Positions 15,414 to 23,603 of a stretch of 27,407 nt of DNA are shown here, one piece after another. The notes beneath the pieces were generated by a model, which was not told the DNA's origin, searched no databases, and was given only the letters and a program-made list of their open reading frames with translations. The stretch spans positions 1-27,407 of the forward strand of contig QAML01000074.1 in NCBI GenBank assembly GCA_003150315.1. Reading direction: 5' to 3'. The position numbers were made by a program, and so were the translations under genes. This DNA is from Prevotellaceae bacterium (GTDB taxonomy: Bacteria > Bacteroidota > Bacteroidia > Bacteroidales > Bacteroidaceae). Positions within the stretch are counted from its first letter, which is position 1. Each line of letters begins with the position of its first letter.

Positions 15414-16781
15414 CTATTTTGCCATCCAGTCGTCAAATTTTTTCATTGCTTTGGCAACGGGTTCGCAGGTTGCCGTAAAGTACCACGCCAAAGGCACATA
15501 GCAGAACATAAAACGCTTGGCGGAATAGGAGAGAACGTTGTCAATGCTGTCCCAACGGTAATCAATGTGATAGAGCACAAGGAAGTAGAGCGCGATTCCC
15601 ACTACAATGGCAAACAGCTTGGGAATGTCGCTGTTGCGGTGCTTTATCATGAACCATGCATCGCCTAAGATTGCAAGCAGAAGCACTGTGAATGTCCAGC
15701 CGTAGTATTGCGTGTTGGCAAGCAGCGACCATGCGCCGCCGAAAATGGTTCCGGCTTTATCGCCGTCAAAGAACGGGTGGGTTATGAAGAACGATTGCAC
15801 CGTCATGTCAAACACGCGGGTGTAAACTTGCCACAAAATCACCGGCACAAAGGCAAGAAGTATGGGCAACGACTGTTTCCACATGCGCTTTCTGAAGGCT
15901 TTGTAAGCCGCAAGCAGCACTGCAACGAGAATGAACACCACTCCCTCGGCGCGACACCATACATTGATTGCCAATAAAAGCGAGCCGAGCAGGAGACAAT
16001 CGTTTTTGTCGTCCTGAAGCCAACGCAATATATATATAATGCCTAATGAAGCATAAACGGCATTCATTACGTTAGTTCCCGAAAGCGACGAGAACGATGT
16101 CATTTCGGGTGTGAGAACCACGAAGAGGGTTGCCGCCATGGCAGCGGTGCGACTTGTGGTGCGTGCAAGCACTGCGTAGAACGCCACGAGGAATGACAGG
16201 TAAATCAAAGCGGGAATGGCTTTTGAAGTTTCGGCACCAAGCGCATAAACATAGGCATATGCCAGCTGTACAAGAGGAAAATATGCTATGGGACTGCCGG
16301 GTGCGTGGATTCCCGGCATATAATCGCCGGTGAAAATGCTCATGCCGCCGTAAGTATGTTCTTTTGCCGCCACAAAACCAAGGGTGTCGAATGCGGCAAG
16401 CGAGTCGCGGTCGTAAGTGGGAAAGAAAACGCACTTCTGGAAATTGGCATATTCAACCCAGGCTGCGAAAACAAGCAGCAGAAGCCACACAAAATTGAAA
16501 GAATTAATGTCGATTGGACGCTTCAAAGCCTCCATGACTTTGTTTTTTCTTAATGCCAGACCTGCCACAAGGGCTGCCGCAACAATGAGGTCGGCTGTAA
16601 TCAGCGCGTTGCCCGTAAGCGGAATGCGGCAAAGGTCCATTATTGCCATTATGAGGGTAATGACACCCACACCAACGGGAAAGGCAAGCCCGATACGCTC
16701 AAGGCGGGTGGTGAGAGTAGATATGTTGAACACCGTGAGGTATCCCACGAAGAACAAAAGTATAATTCCTATTGCGTACAT
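15414..16781 (-). CDS. GT-C-like polytopic membrane protein
   Basis: This 455-aa protein has about eleven hydrophobic segments and a large loop after the first few helices containing TYDRDSLAAFD. An acidic motif in an early extracytoplasmic loop is typical of GT-C glycosyltransferases (ArnT and protein O-mannosyltransferase types), which use polyprenyl-phosphate sugars. The loop HAPGSPIAYFPLVQL and the alternating helix pattern agree. It is the last gene of a three-gene operon; its ATG lies 2 nt past the upstream stop. The GT2 gene first in the operon would make the lipid-linked sugar. Family membership is inferred from topology and context. Confidence 0.7.
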   Translation of the reverse strand: MYAIGIILLFFVGYLTVFNISTLTTRLERIGLAFPVGVGVITLIMAIMDLCRIPLTGNALITADLIVAAALVAGLALRKNKVMEALKRPIDINSFNFVWLLLLVFAAWVEYANFQKCVFFPTYDRDSLAAFDTLGFVAAKEHTYGGMSIFTGDYMPGIHAPGSPIAYFPLVQLAYAYVYALGAETSKAIPALIYLSFLVAFYAVLARTTSRTAAMAATLFVVLTPEMTSFSSLSGTNVMNAVYASLGIIYILRWLQDDKNDCLLLGSLLLAINVWCRAEGVVFILVAVLLAAYKAFRKRMWKQSLPILLAFVPVILWQVYTRVFDMTVQSFFITHPFFDGDKAGTIFGGAWSLLANTQYYGWTFTVLLLAILGDAWFMIKHRNSDIPKLFAIVVGIALYFLVLYHIDYRWDSIDNVLSYSAKRFMFCYVPLAWYFTATCEPVAKAMKKFDDWMAK

Positions 16782-16783
16782 GG

Positions 16784-17347
16784 TTATTGTTGTCTGTTAA
16801 TAGTGTTTGCTGCTTGCGCAGAATCGGTTGGGAGCACGGTTATAAGGGCTGATGCGGGAACTTTGTAGGGAAGAAGCTCGCGCCAATGCCCGTTGACAAT
16901 AGCCACATGGGTTAGTTTCTTGCTCCAGGAGGTTTTGTCGAGTTCCTGCTTTATTACAATTTTGCGCGGATAGAGAAAGCGTACCGCAGAAAGCTTGTCG
17001 CAAAGATTTCCGGAGAAACCTATTCCTGTGTTGAAGGTTTTGTCGGTGAAATCTTCGCGCGAGGGATAGAACACAACGGCGTTCTCGGGAGTGCTTTTGC
17101 GAATCATTTCGATAAAGGCGTAGTCGTATCCCAATTTTGCTTCGAGTTTCTGGTCGTTGTTAAAGCCCTGCAATTGTTGCAATGCTTCAAGATTGCTTTT
17201 GGCATAGCCTTCTATGAGCCATTCATAGCCCGCGTTTGATTTTATGAGCGACGGGCACAACATATAAACCACTGCGGCAATAAGCAGGTTCTTCATCCAC
17301 CATGCAAAGTTGTACCTCGTGGTTTGGGGAGTGTTGCTCTTGTTCAT
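16784..17347 (-). CDS. 187-aa single-pass membrane protein of a glycosylation operon
   Basis: One hydrophobic segment (about 18-36, WMKNLLIAAVVYMLCPSLI) follows a short polar cytoplasmic start. An extracytoplasmic domain of about 150 residues follows, with DYAFIEMIRKSTPENAVVFY and THVAIVNGHWRELLPY. The run FIEMIRKSTPENAVVFYPS resembles the soluble C-terminal domains that some GT-C transferases carry, so this may be a detached domain of the neighbouring protein. It lies 8 nt after the GT2 stop and 2 nt before the GT-C-like gene. I do not recognise a named family. Confidence 0.7.
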   Translation of the reverse strand: MNKSNTPQTTRYNFAWWMKNLLIAAVVYMLCPSLIKSNAGYEWLIEGYAKSNLEALQQLQGFNNDQKLEAKLGYDYAFIEMIRKSTPENAVVFYPSREDFTDKTFNTGIGFSGNLCDKLSAVRFLYPRKIVIKQELDKTSWSKKLTHVAIVNGHWRELLPYKVPASALITVLPTDSAQAANTINRQQ

Positions 17348-17355
17348 TTTGAGGG

Positions 17356-18087
17356 TCAGTTTATGAAACGGTATTTAATGAGTGTCCATACAGCCTCTAT
17401 TCCGTCGGTCCATCGCAGTTTTTTTCCTTCTGCCAAGGTTCGCGGCGAGTAGTGTATGGGTTCTTCGTGTATTTTGATTCCGAGTTTTGCGATTTTGGCG
17501 GTTACTTCGGGGCAGAACTCGAAGCCTTCGCAGCGCAAATTGAAGCGTTTCAACACTTCGGTGCGCATGAGCTTGTAGCATGTAGGTTCGTCGGTGATGT
17601 TCTGACCGTAAAGTATGTTGGCTATATGGGAAACGAGTCGTCCGCCGAGGTAGAAACTGCGATACAGGCTCGTGTTTTGTTTGTCGAGAAAGCGTGAACC
17701 GTAAACTACTTCATAGTTGCCGTCAATCATAGCCTTCATGAGCTTTGCAATGTCATTGGGATCAAGTTCGAGGTCTCCGTCCTGAATTATGACATAGTCG
17801 CCGGTTATTACGGCAAGTGCCGTGCGTATGGCCCGACCTTTGCCGTGGTTCTGTTCATGGCGCAGGATTTTCACCGGAAGGTTGGCGTTGGACGAAACGT
17901 AACGGCTTGCGTTGTCGTATGTTGCGTCTTTCGAACCGTCGTCAACGACTACTATTTCTTTCCTGATGCCGTAAGGCAGGACCACATCGCAAACCTTGGC
18001 AATGACCTTGCTTATATTGCCGGCTTCGTTATATGCCGGTATGATTATGGACAGTTTTTTGTTGTTCAAATCTATATTTTCGTTCAT
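17356..18087 (-). CDS. GT2 polyprenyl-phosphate sugar synthase (DPM1-like)
   Basis: This 243-aa family 2 glycosyltransferase has the order of motifs of dolichol-phosphate mannosyltransferases: LSIIIPAYNEAGNISKVI at the start, VVVDDGSKDATYD, and QNHGKGRAIRTA. The metal-binding DxD region IIQDGDLELDP and a GSRF segment follow. It has no C-terminal membrane helices, like the soluble class of this family. It would transfer a sugar from a nucleotide donor to a polyprenyl phosphate at the cytoplasmic face. The following two genes would use that product outside. Which sugar is carried is unknown. Confidence 0.85.
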   Translation of the reverse strand: MNENIDLNNKKLSIIIPAYNEAGNISKVIAKVCDVVLPYGIRKEIVVVDDGSKDATYDNASRYVSSNANLPVKILRHEQNHGKGRAIRTALAVITGDYVIIQDGDLELDPNDIAKLMKAMIDGNYEVVYGSRFLDKQNTSLYRSFYLGGRLVSHIANILYGQNITDEPTCYKLMRTEVLKRFNLRCEGFEFCPEVTAKIAKLGIKIHEEPIHYSPRTLAEGKKLRWTDGIEAVWTLIKYRFIN

Positions 18088-18117
18088 CGCGGTGTGGCGG
18101 TTTCGGTTTCGAGACTA

Positions 18118-18125
18118 CAAATTTA
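18118..18125 (-). promoter_or_regulatory. Promoter -7 element for the GT2 operon
   Basis: TAAATTTG on the minus strand (CAAATTTA on the plus strand) matches TAnnTTTG and lies 31 nt before the ATG at 18087. Confidence 0.5.
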
Positions 18126-18205
18126 ATGCTTTTTTTTGATTTTTGTTTTTTGCCGTCATATTTTTTGTGAGAAACAACGGGCGTGAAAACGGATGTTTCC
18201 GCAGT

Positions 18206-18298
18206 GCGAAAAACGCATAAGGCATGTAGCAAAAAATACAAGCCATGTATTTTAAAATACAAGGCACTTATTTTAAAATATGTGCCTTATATTTTCTG
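18206..18298 (-). repeat. 21-bp-unit palindromic intergenic element, copy E6
   Basis: On the minus strand, one inverted unit is followed by three direct units. The first 65 bases match E3 exactly, while both flanks differ. It lies in the divergent gap between the GT2 operon and the SGNH gene. The rest of that gap (18299-18476) shows no gene. Confidence 0.86.
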
Positions 18299-18476
18299 GC
18301 TTTCTAAGAAGCTGGTTTTCAGCAAGGTGAAAAAGCCGTTTTTTGAGCGTTGAAAACGCCGTTTGAAAGGGATGTTTTTGGCTTCAAAACCGTGTGTTTG
18401 ACAGAGAAAGCGATGTGTGTTAAAGGAAATGGTGTAAAAAATGCTTTGAAAGGTTTATTTCTATTTTGGGAATTTG

Positions 18477-18484
18477 TATTTTTG
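18477..18484 (+). promoter_or_regulatory. Promoter -7 element for the SGNH protein gene
   Basis: TATTTTTG matches TAnnTTTG and lies 41 nt before the ATG at 18525. TTTA at 18454-18457 is a poor -33 box at 19-nt spacing. Confidence 0.45.
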
Positions 18485-18524
18485 GCGGCGTATCATGAAA
18501 ATTATTTATTAATACCATAAAAAT

Positions 18525-21500
18525 ATGAAACAATTAAGATTAACTCTGTCGTTGTTGCTGCTTGGTATTTTTGTGTGCCTTTCGGCGGCGGCAAAAGACA
18601 AAATTCATGTGGTCTTTATAGGCAACAGCATCACCTACGGTGCAACCCTTGCGGATCCTTCCACACAGGCTCCGCCCGTAATCACGGGGCAGTTGTTGGA
18701 AAAACGCACAAAGTGCACCGTAAAAATAAAAAACTGCGGCGTAAGCGGCATTACGACCTATGGATTTCTGCCCGGGCGCGGAGCATATAATAATGCCGTG
18801 AGCGGGGGAGAAGAATTCAGCAAAGAAGAAGGTCCTCTTTATTTCTCAATAATGCTCGGTACAAACGACAGTGCCGAAAAAGGTCCCGAAGGTTCGCCTG
18901 TTGACACAGAAACTTACAAGGAAAACATAAAGAAAATCATAGATGCCCTGCACACAAAGTTTCCAAAGGCAAAATTCATTTTGAACTATCCCATTTGGTA
19001 CAGTCCCACCACCCACAACGGGGCAACTTATCTGCAGGCGGGGCTTGACAGACTGAAATCTTATCACCCTGTCATCGACAATATCCTTGATGAATACGCT
19101 TCTTCCAATCCCGGAATGGTGAATGCCGGTTTGAAGGAAGCTTTCGACTTTTTTGAAGGCAACAATGACTATTTCACTTCCGAAAGCGGCAATTCCGGCA
19201 CTTTCTGGTTGCATCCCAATGCGCAGGGAGCGGTGAAACTTGCTGGATTCTGGACAGATGCCATAATGAAAGTGCTTGCCACCGACGGAATTAAAGAAGG
19301 CGGCGAGGAAGAAGACGATACTTGGGTGAAAGGCAAAGACCTTGTAACCGACTCTATTCAGATTTCAACCAACACAATGGAGAGCTATCAGTTCTCGACA
19401 TCCAATTTGATTCGTCCCGAAATAGAAGGCTACGGCACAGGGCAGTTCATATATCACTGTTCATGGACTGATCCGCTTCCCGCAGGCGAGTATCCTTATC
19501 TGCAATTTCATCTGAACGAAGCTGTAAGCGATATATTCTTCCATATGATAAGTTCGGAGTGGTCAAGTACATACGATACTCCCCAAGACATGGACATTTA
19601 TGCCACAAACACTCCCAATGATGAAAATTCCTGGAAGAAGATTGTGGAACTAACCGACTTGGTTACTGTCGTTACCCATCCTATTGATTATTATTCGCCG
19701 CATATAAATCTCGGCGACAGTTATACGGATTTGCGTTTCGTGGCTAAGAAAAACGTTAACGGACGTGCAAGTAAAACCGGCAGTATATTGTTTAATCTCG
19801 GGCGTTTCCAAATAATCAAAGCGGAGAGTACCGACACTCCTATAAAGAAACTGCAAAAACTTCTCGATGATATTTCCGAAAAAGACCCGCAATACAAAGC
19901 CGGCACTGAACCGGGATATTACTCCGAAGAAGCTATTCAGAATTACAGCGCAGCTTATGAAGAAGCCAACTATGTCTTGTCGCAGGAACTCTCGGACGAG
20001 GAATATACAAAGGCGGAACAGGACTTACGCAAGGCTTACGAGGCAGTTGAAGCTTCGCTTGTGAAAGTGGGCGAAGGATATTTCTATTTCGTAAACGCTT
20101 ATCCCGAATTCAACAAGGTGCAAGGCGTGGAGAAAGCCATGTGCGTGCTCTCCAACGGCAAACTTGGGTGGAATACTTTCGATAAGAAAGACCCGAAATT
20201 CCTTTTCAAAGTAACACCTATAGGAGACGGAACCTACAGTATCCGTAATGTTTACTGCAACAAGTACATAGGAACTGTAAAAGGTTGGACCAGCAATGTG
20301 CCGCTTACCGACCAGTCGCAGACATTACAGACCATAAACCAAGTAGGTACGAACCCGCAATTCTTTATAGCTAACACTGCGAACGACCTTCCCTATTTTG
20401 CAAACGGAAGTAACGATGGCAATGGCGAAAAGGGTGAGATTATCAATAATACCAACGGAGCAAATTCCCCCGCTGCATGGTATTTTATCACACAAAACGA
20501 TACGCAGCTTATAGATAGTCTGTTAAGTGCGGGACCAAAAGACTATTTCCAAGAACAGGTAATAGATATAGCTTTGAGGAAATGCTCTGAGATTCGCGAA
20601 AAAGCCAGTGAGTATGAAGCTTGTTTGACTGAAGGCTCGCAATTATCCTCAAACAATGTGCAGGCAGGCTTTCCTCCTTCAAATCTAATCCGTCCCGAGA
20701 GCGACGGATACGGAACCAGTCAATATATTTTCCACTCTTCCTGGAGTTCTCCGCAGACTGCGAACGAATATGTATATCTTCAAGTGAATCTTAAGAACCC
20801 TCTCGATGTTTTTAAGTTCCGTATGATAAGTTCGGAGTGGCAATATACTCATGATACACCCAAAGACGTAGAAATTTATGCCAGCAATACTCCCGACGAT
20901 GAGGGTTCGTGGAAAAAGATAACCGAACTGAAAAATATGGTAACGGAGATTACCCATCCGGTTAAGTACATGTCTCCGTTCATAAAGCTCGGTGATAGCT
21001 ACAGCAACATTCGTTTCTTGGTTAAGTCCACAGTAAACAATCGTAAGAACGCTTCCGGCGGATTTTATGTAAGTCTCGGTCGTTTTCAGGTCTATTCTAC
21101 GACTCAGATTCCCAATTCCGAATATTTCGTAGTGGAAGGTATGAAGAACGCTTGCGACAATTATGACAATTATCTTGAAACTGTTAATCAGAAGATAGCT
21201 GACGGTACGGTTACTTTGGCAGATATAAATTTACTTTATGACTATGCCAAGGAAATAGACCGTCTTTATGTTGACCGCGACTCGCTTGACGCAGTATTTA
21301 GCGGTCTTATCAAAAAAGCAGAGCAAGCTTACGACAATGCAACCCATACTACCGAGCCTGCTATCCTGAATGGCGACCAAATAACCTCGAACTCCGTGCA
21401 GAGCGACCAGTTTACTCCTGCCAATCTCATTCGTCCCGAGAGCGATGGCTTTGGTACGAATCAGTACATCTATCATTCTTCTTGGAGCAACCCGCTTCCT

Positions 21501-23381
21501 GCAACCGAATATCCTTATCTTCAGGTACGTTTGAATGAACCGAAGAATTCTTTGCTGTTTAGCATGGTTAGTTGCGAATGGTCGGGAACCTACGATACTC
21601 CCGAAGACATGGAGGTGCTGGTTACCAACACTCCCAACGATGAAAATTCCTGGAAGAGTGTAAAAGAATTTTCCGGTATAGTTACAGGTTCCGGTCAGCA
21701 GGGCGCACATCCGGTAAGATATACCTCGCCGATGATAGAACTCGGTGGAGAATATTCCGATGTTCGCTTCCTCGTCAAGAAGACAATTAATATGCGTGGC
21801 ACCACAACGGGCGGATTCCTCTTCAGTCTCGGTCGTTTCCAGGTTTATACGGAAACTGATCCTGAACGTGTGCAATATAATTACAATCCAGAGGTAAAAG
21901 CTGCAGCCGACGAGCTGAAAGCTCTCATTGATGCGGGTAAAGCAAAGGGCGTACATGAGGTTGTGCCCGCCGATATTGCCACTCTCGAAAAAGCGATTGC
22001 CAATCTTCTCGATGCTTATGCCGACACCACGGAAGTTTCAAAGCTTTACAAAAAAATGATAGAGTGGTCCGAAAATATGGAAGTGGGCGATGAAATCGGT
22101 ACAGTGGACGAGCAGTCGAGCATTGACGACTTCGTGGCTGCAGTAGAGGCTGCCCGCAATCTTGTTAGCAACAAACAACCTGTCAAGAGTCAAATCAATG
22201 CCGCAATAAAGGCTCTCAACGATGCCAAGGCTGCTGTTTTGGGACATACAAAGCAGATAGAACCTAACAAGTGGTACTACATTTATTCCAGAAGCACCAC
22301 AGAATATTGCGCAAACAAGGCAATGTATCTCGAAAACCCCGACGCAGGTGCAAACATCAAGTTCGGATTGTATACAAGCGATGAAGAAGATCCTGCATAT
22401 TATGGCAATCCTTACGCAATGTGGCGTTTCGTTCCGATAGAGGGCACGGATTATTATTCAATCCAGAACCTGGCTACTTCACACAGTTTTGCTCCCACGA
22501 GTGGGCGCGGAAACGAAAATTCCTGCAAGATGCAGAATGCGTTCTCGCCTTTCCGCGTTGACTATATTGGTATGGGACAACTTCAGTTTGTTTCGATTAA
22601 TGAAAATAACGTTGAGGAATATCCGCTTCACGCTCAAGAACGAAACAGCATAGTCGTGCCGTGGGCAACAAATATTGACGGAGCTTCGTGCTGGGCTGTG
22701 GAAGCTGTGGAGGACGAATCTGACATTAACTTCCTCATTGAGAAAAACAGTATTAACGTTGTAACGCTTCCGTTTGATGTTCCTGCAGGTGCTACATCCA
22801 TAATGTCGTTGAACGATAATCTTTTAACTTATTCCGTAAAGAACATTACGGTGGATGCGGAGGCAGGAAAAACAACAGTTGAGCTTACTCTTTGCGAAGA
22901 TGTCAAAGCTGGCGTGCCGTTCATAGTGATTGAGGGCGATTATACCCAATATGACCCCGAAAACACGGAAAGCGCAAGCCTCTATACCATGCTGCCTGAA
23001 AATGTTGATACAGTTGTGCGCGAGGCAAACGGACTTATCGGCACACTTGACGGTTTCGACATCACCAAAGAAGGCTACGGATACATGCGAAACGGAAAAC
23101 TTAATGTTTCCACGGGAACGCACATACACATAAACGGTATGAGCGGATGTCTTGACCTTGACAAGGTGAAATCGCAGGAAGGTGCTACGGACGTGGTCAT
23201 TTCTGTAGACGGAATAATCAATGAAATAAACGAAATAAATGCAGCTGCTGCCAAGGTGCATGTGAATGTTTATACCGTTGACGGTACTCTCGTAAAGAAG
23301 AACGTCAGTCCCGCCGAGGCTGTAAGAAATCTTTCGAAAGGTATATATATCGTTGGAAAAAAGAAAGTGCTCGTGAAATAA
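18525..23381 (+). CDS. Giant secreted SGNH esterase with three discoidin-like modules and a T9SS-like tail
   Basis: This 1618-aa multidomain protein has a signal peptide (about 1-23). An SGNH hydrolase domain (about 27-250) shows FIGNSITYG with nucleophile Ser35, GTND at 112-115, and WLHPNAQG with His230. Three tandem-related modules of about 150 residues each start near NLIRPE at 294, 720 and 967 and end in LGRFQ; they look like F5/8-type C (discoidin) sugar-binding domains. Between them lie helical FIVAR-like linkers and two ricin/beta-trefoil-like regions (about 520-655 and 1245-1395). The C-terminus (about 1570-1618, VYTVDGTLVKK then KGIYIVGKKKVLVK) resembles a type IX secretion sorting tail. 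Role: probable removal of acetyl or similar esters from a polysaccharide at the cell surface. Confidence 0.85.
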   Translation: MKQLRLTLSLLLLGIFVCLSAAAKDKIHVVFIGNSITYGATLADPSTQAPPVITGQLLEKRTKCTVKIKNCGVSGITTYGFLPGRGAYNNAVSGGEEFSKEEGPLYFSIMLGTNDSAEKGPEGSPVDTETYKENIKKIIDALHTKFPKAKFILNYPIWYSPTTHNGATYLQAGLDRLKSYHPVIDNILDEYASSNPGMVNAGLKEAFDFFEGNNDYFTSESGNSGTFWLHPNAQGAVKLAGFWTDAIMKVLATDGIKEGGEEEDDTWVKGKDLVTDSIQISTNTMESYQFSTSNLIRPEIEGYGTGQFIYHCSWTDPLPAGEYPYLQFHLNEAVSDIFFHMISSEWSSTYDTPQDMDIYATNTPNDENSWKKIVELTDLVTVVTHPIDYYSPHINLGDSYTDLRFVAKKNVNGRASKTGSILFNLGRFQIIKAESTDTPIKKLQKLLDDISEKDPQYKAGTEPGYYSEEAIQNYSAAYEEANYVLSQELSDEEYTKAEQDLRKAYEAVEASLVKVGEGYFYFVNAYPEFNKVQGVEKAMCVLSNGKLGWNTFDKKDPKFLFKVTPIGDGTYSIRNVYCNKYIGTVKGWTSNVPLTDQSQTLQTINQVGTNPQFFIANTANDLPYFANGSNDGNGEKGEIINNTNGANSPAAWYFITQNDTQLIDSLLSAGPKDYFQEQVIDIALRKCSEIREKASEYEACLTEGSQLSSNNVQAGFPPSNLIRPESDGYGTSQYIFHSSWSSPQTANEYVYLQVNLKNPLDVFKFRMISSEWQYTHDTPKDVEIYASNTPDDEGSWKKITELKNMVTEITHPVKYMSPFIKLGDSYSNIRFLVKSTVNNRKNASGGFYVSLGRFQVYSTTQIPNSEYFVVEGMKNACDNYDNYLETVNQKIADGTVTLADINLLYDYAKEIDRLYVDRDSLDAVFSGLIKKAEQAYDNATHTTEPAILNGDQITSNSVQSDQFTPANLIRPESDGFGTNQYIYHSSWSNPLPATEYPYLQVRLNEPKNSLLFSMVSCEWSGTYDTPEDMEVLVTNTPNDENSWKSVKEFSGIVTGSGQQGAHPVRYTSPMIELGGEYSDVRFLVKKTINMRGTTTGGFLFSLGRFQVYTETDPERVQYNYNPEVKAAADELKALIDAGKAKGVHEVVPADIATLEKAIANLLDAYADTTEVSKLYKKMIEWSENMEVGDEIGTVDEQSSIDDFVAAVEAARNLVSNKQPVKSQINAAIKALNDAKAAVLGHTKQIEPNKWYYIYSRSTTEYCANKAMYLENPDAGANIKFGLYTSDEEDPAYYGNPYAMWRFVPIEGTDYYSIQNLATSHSFAPTSGRGNENSCKMQNAFSPFRVDYIGMGQLQFVSINENNVEEYPLHAQERNSIVVPWATNIDGASCWAVEAVEDESDINFLIEKNSINVVTLPFDVPAGATSIMSLNDNLLTYSVKNITVDAEAGKTTVELTLCEDVKAGVPFIVIEGDYTQYDPENTESASLYTMLPENVDTVVREANGLIGTLDGFDITKEGYGYMRNGKLNVSTGTHIHINGMSGCLDLDKVKSQEGATDVVISVDGIINEINEINAAAAKVHVNVYTVDGTLVKKNVSPAEAVRNLSKGIYIVGKKKVLVK

Positions 23382-23456
23382 AAAAGAGTATTTTCGGAAT
23401 AAATTAATAGTGCGTTCGCGGGGCATGGTCTGATGCTAAAATGACGACATGCCGAA

Positions 23457-23549
23457 GCGAAAAAAACATAAGGCACTTTGTGAAAATTACGAGCCATGTA
23501 TTTTAAAATATATGGCTCGTATTTTAAAATATGTGCCTTGTATTTTTGA
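23457..23549 (-). repeat. 21-bp-unit palindromic intergenic element, copy E7
   Basis: Two inverted units are followed by two direct units. The central arms carry a variant core, ACGAGCC paired with GGCTCGT, in place of the usual ACAAGGC/GCCTTGT. It sits directly upstream of the GH43 promoter, and its edge supplies a CTTG (23537-23540) at -33 spacing. Confidence 0.85.
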
Positions 23550-23567
23550 CAAAAATTTTTACCTTTG
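23537..23567 (+). promoter_or_regulatory. Promoter of the GH43 gene
   Basis: TACCTTTG (23560-23567) matches TAnnTTTG. CTTG (23537-23540) lies 19 nt upstream, inside the last repeat unit of E7. The ATG at 23604 is 37 nt downstream. Confidence 0.5.
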
Positions 23568-23603
23568 TGCGGGCAAACGTAAAACGTTTATAATGTTAGG
23601 ATT

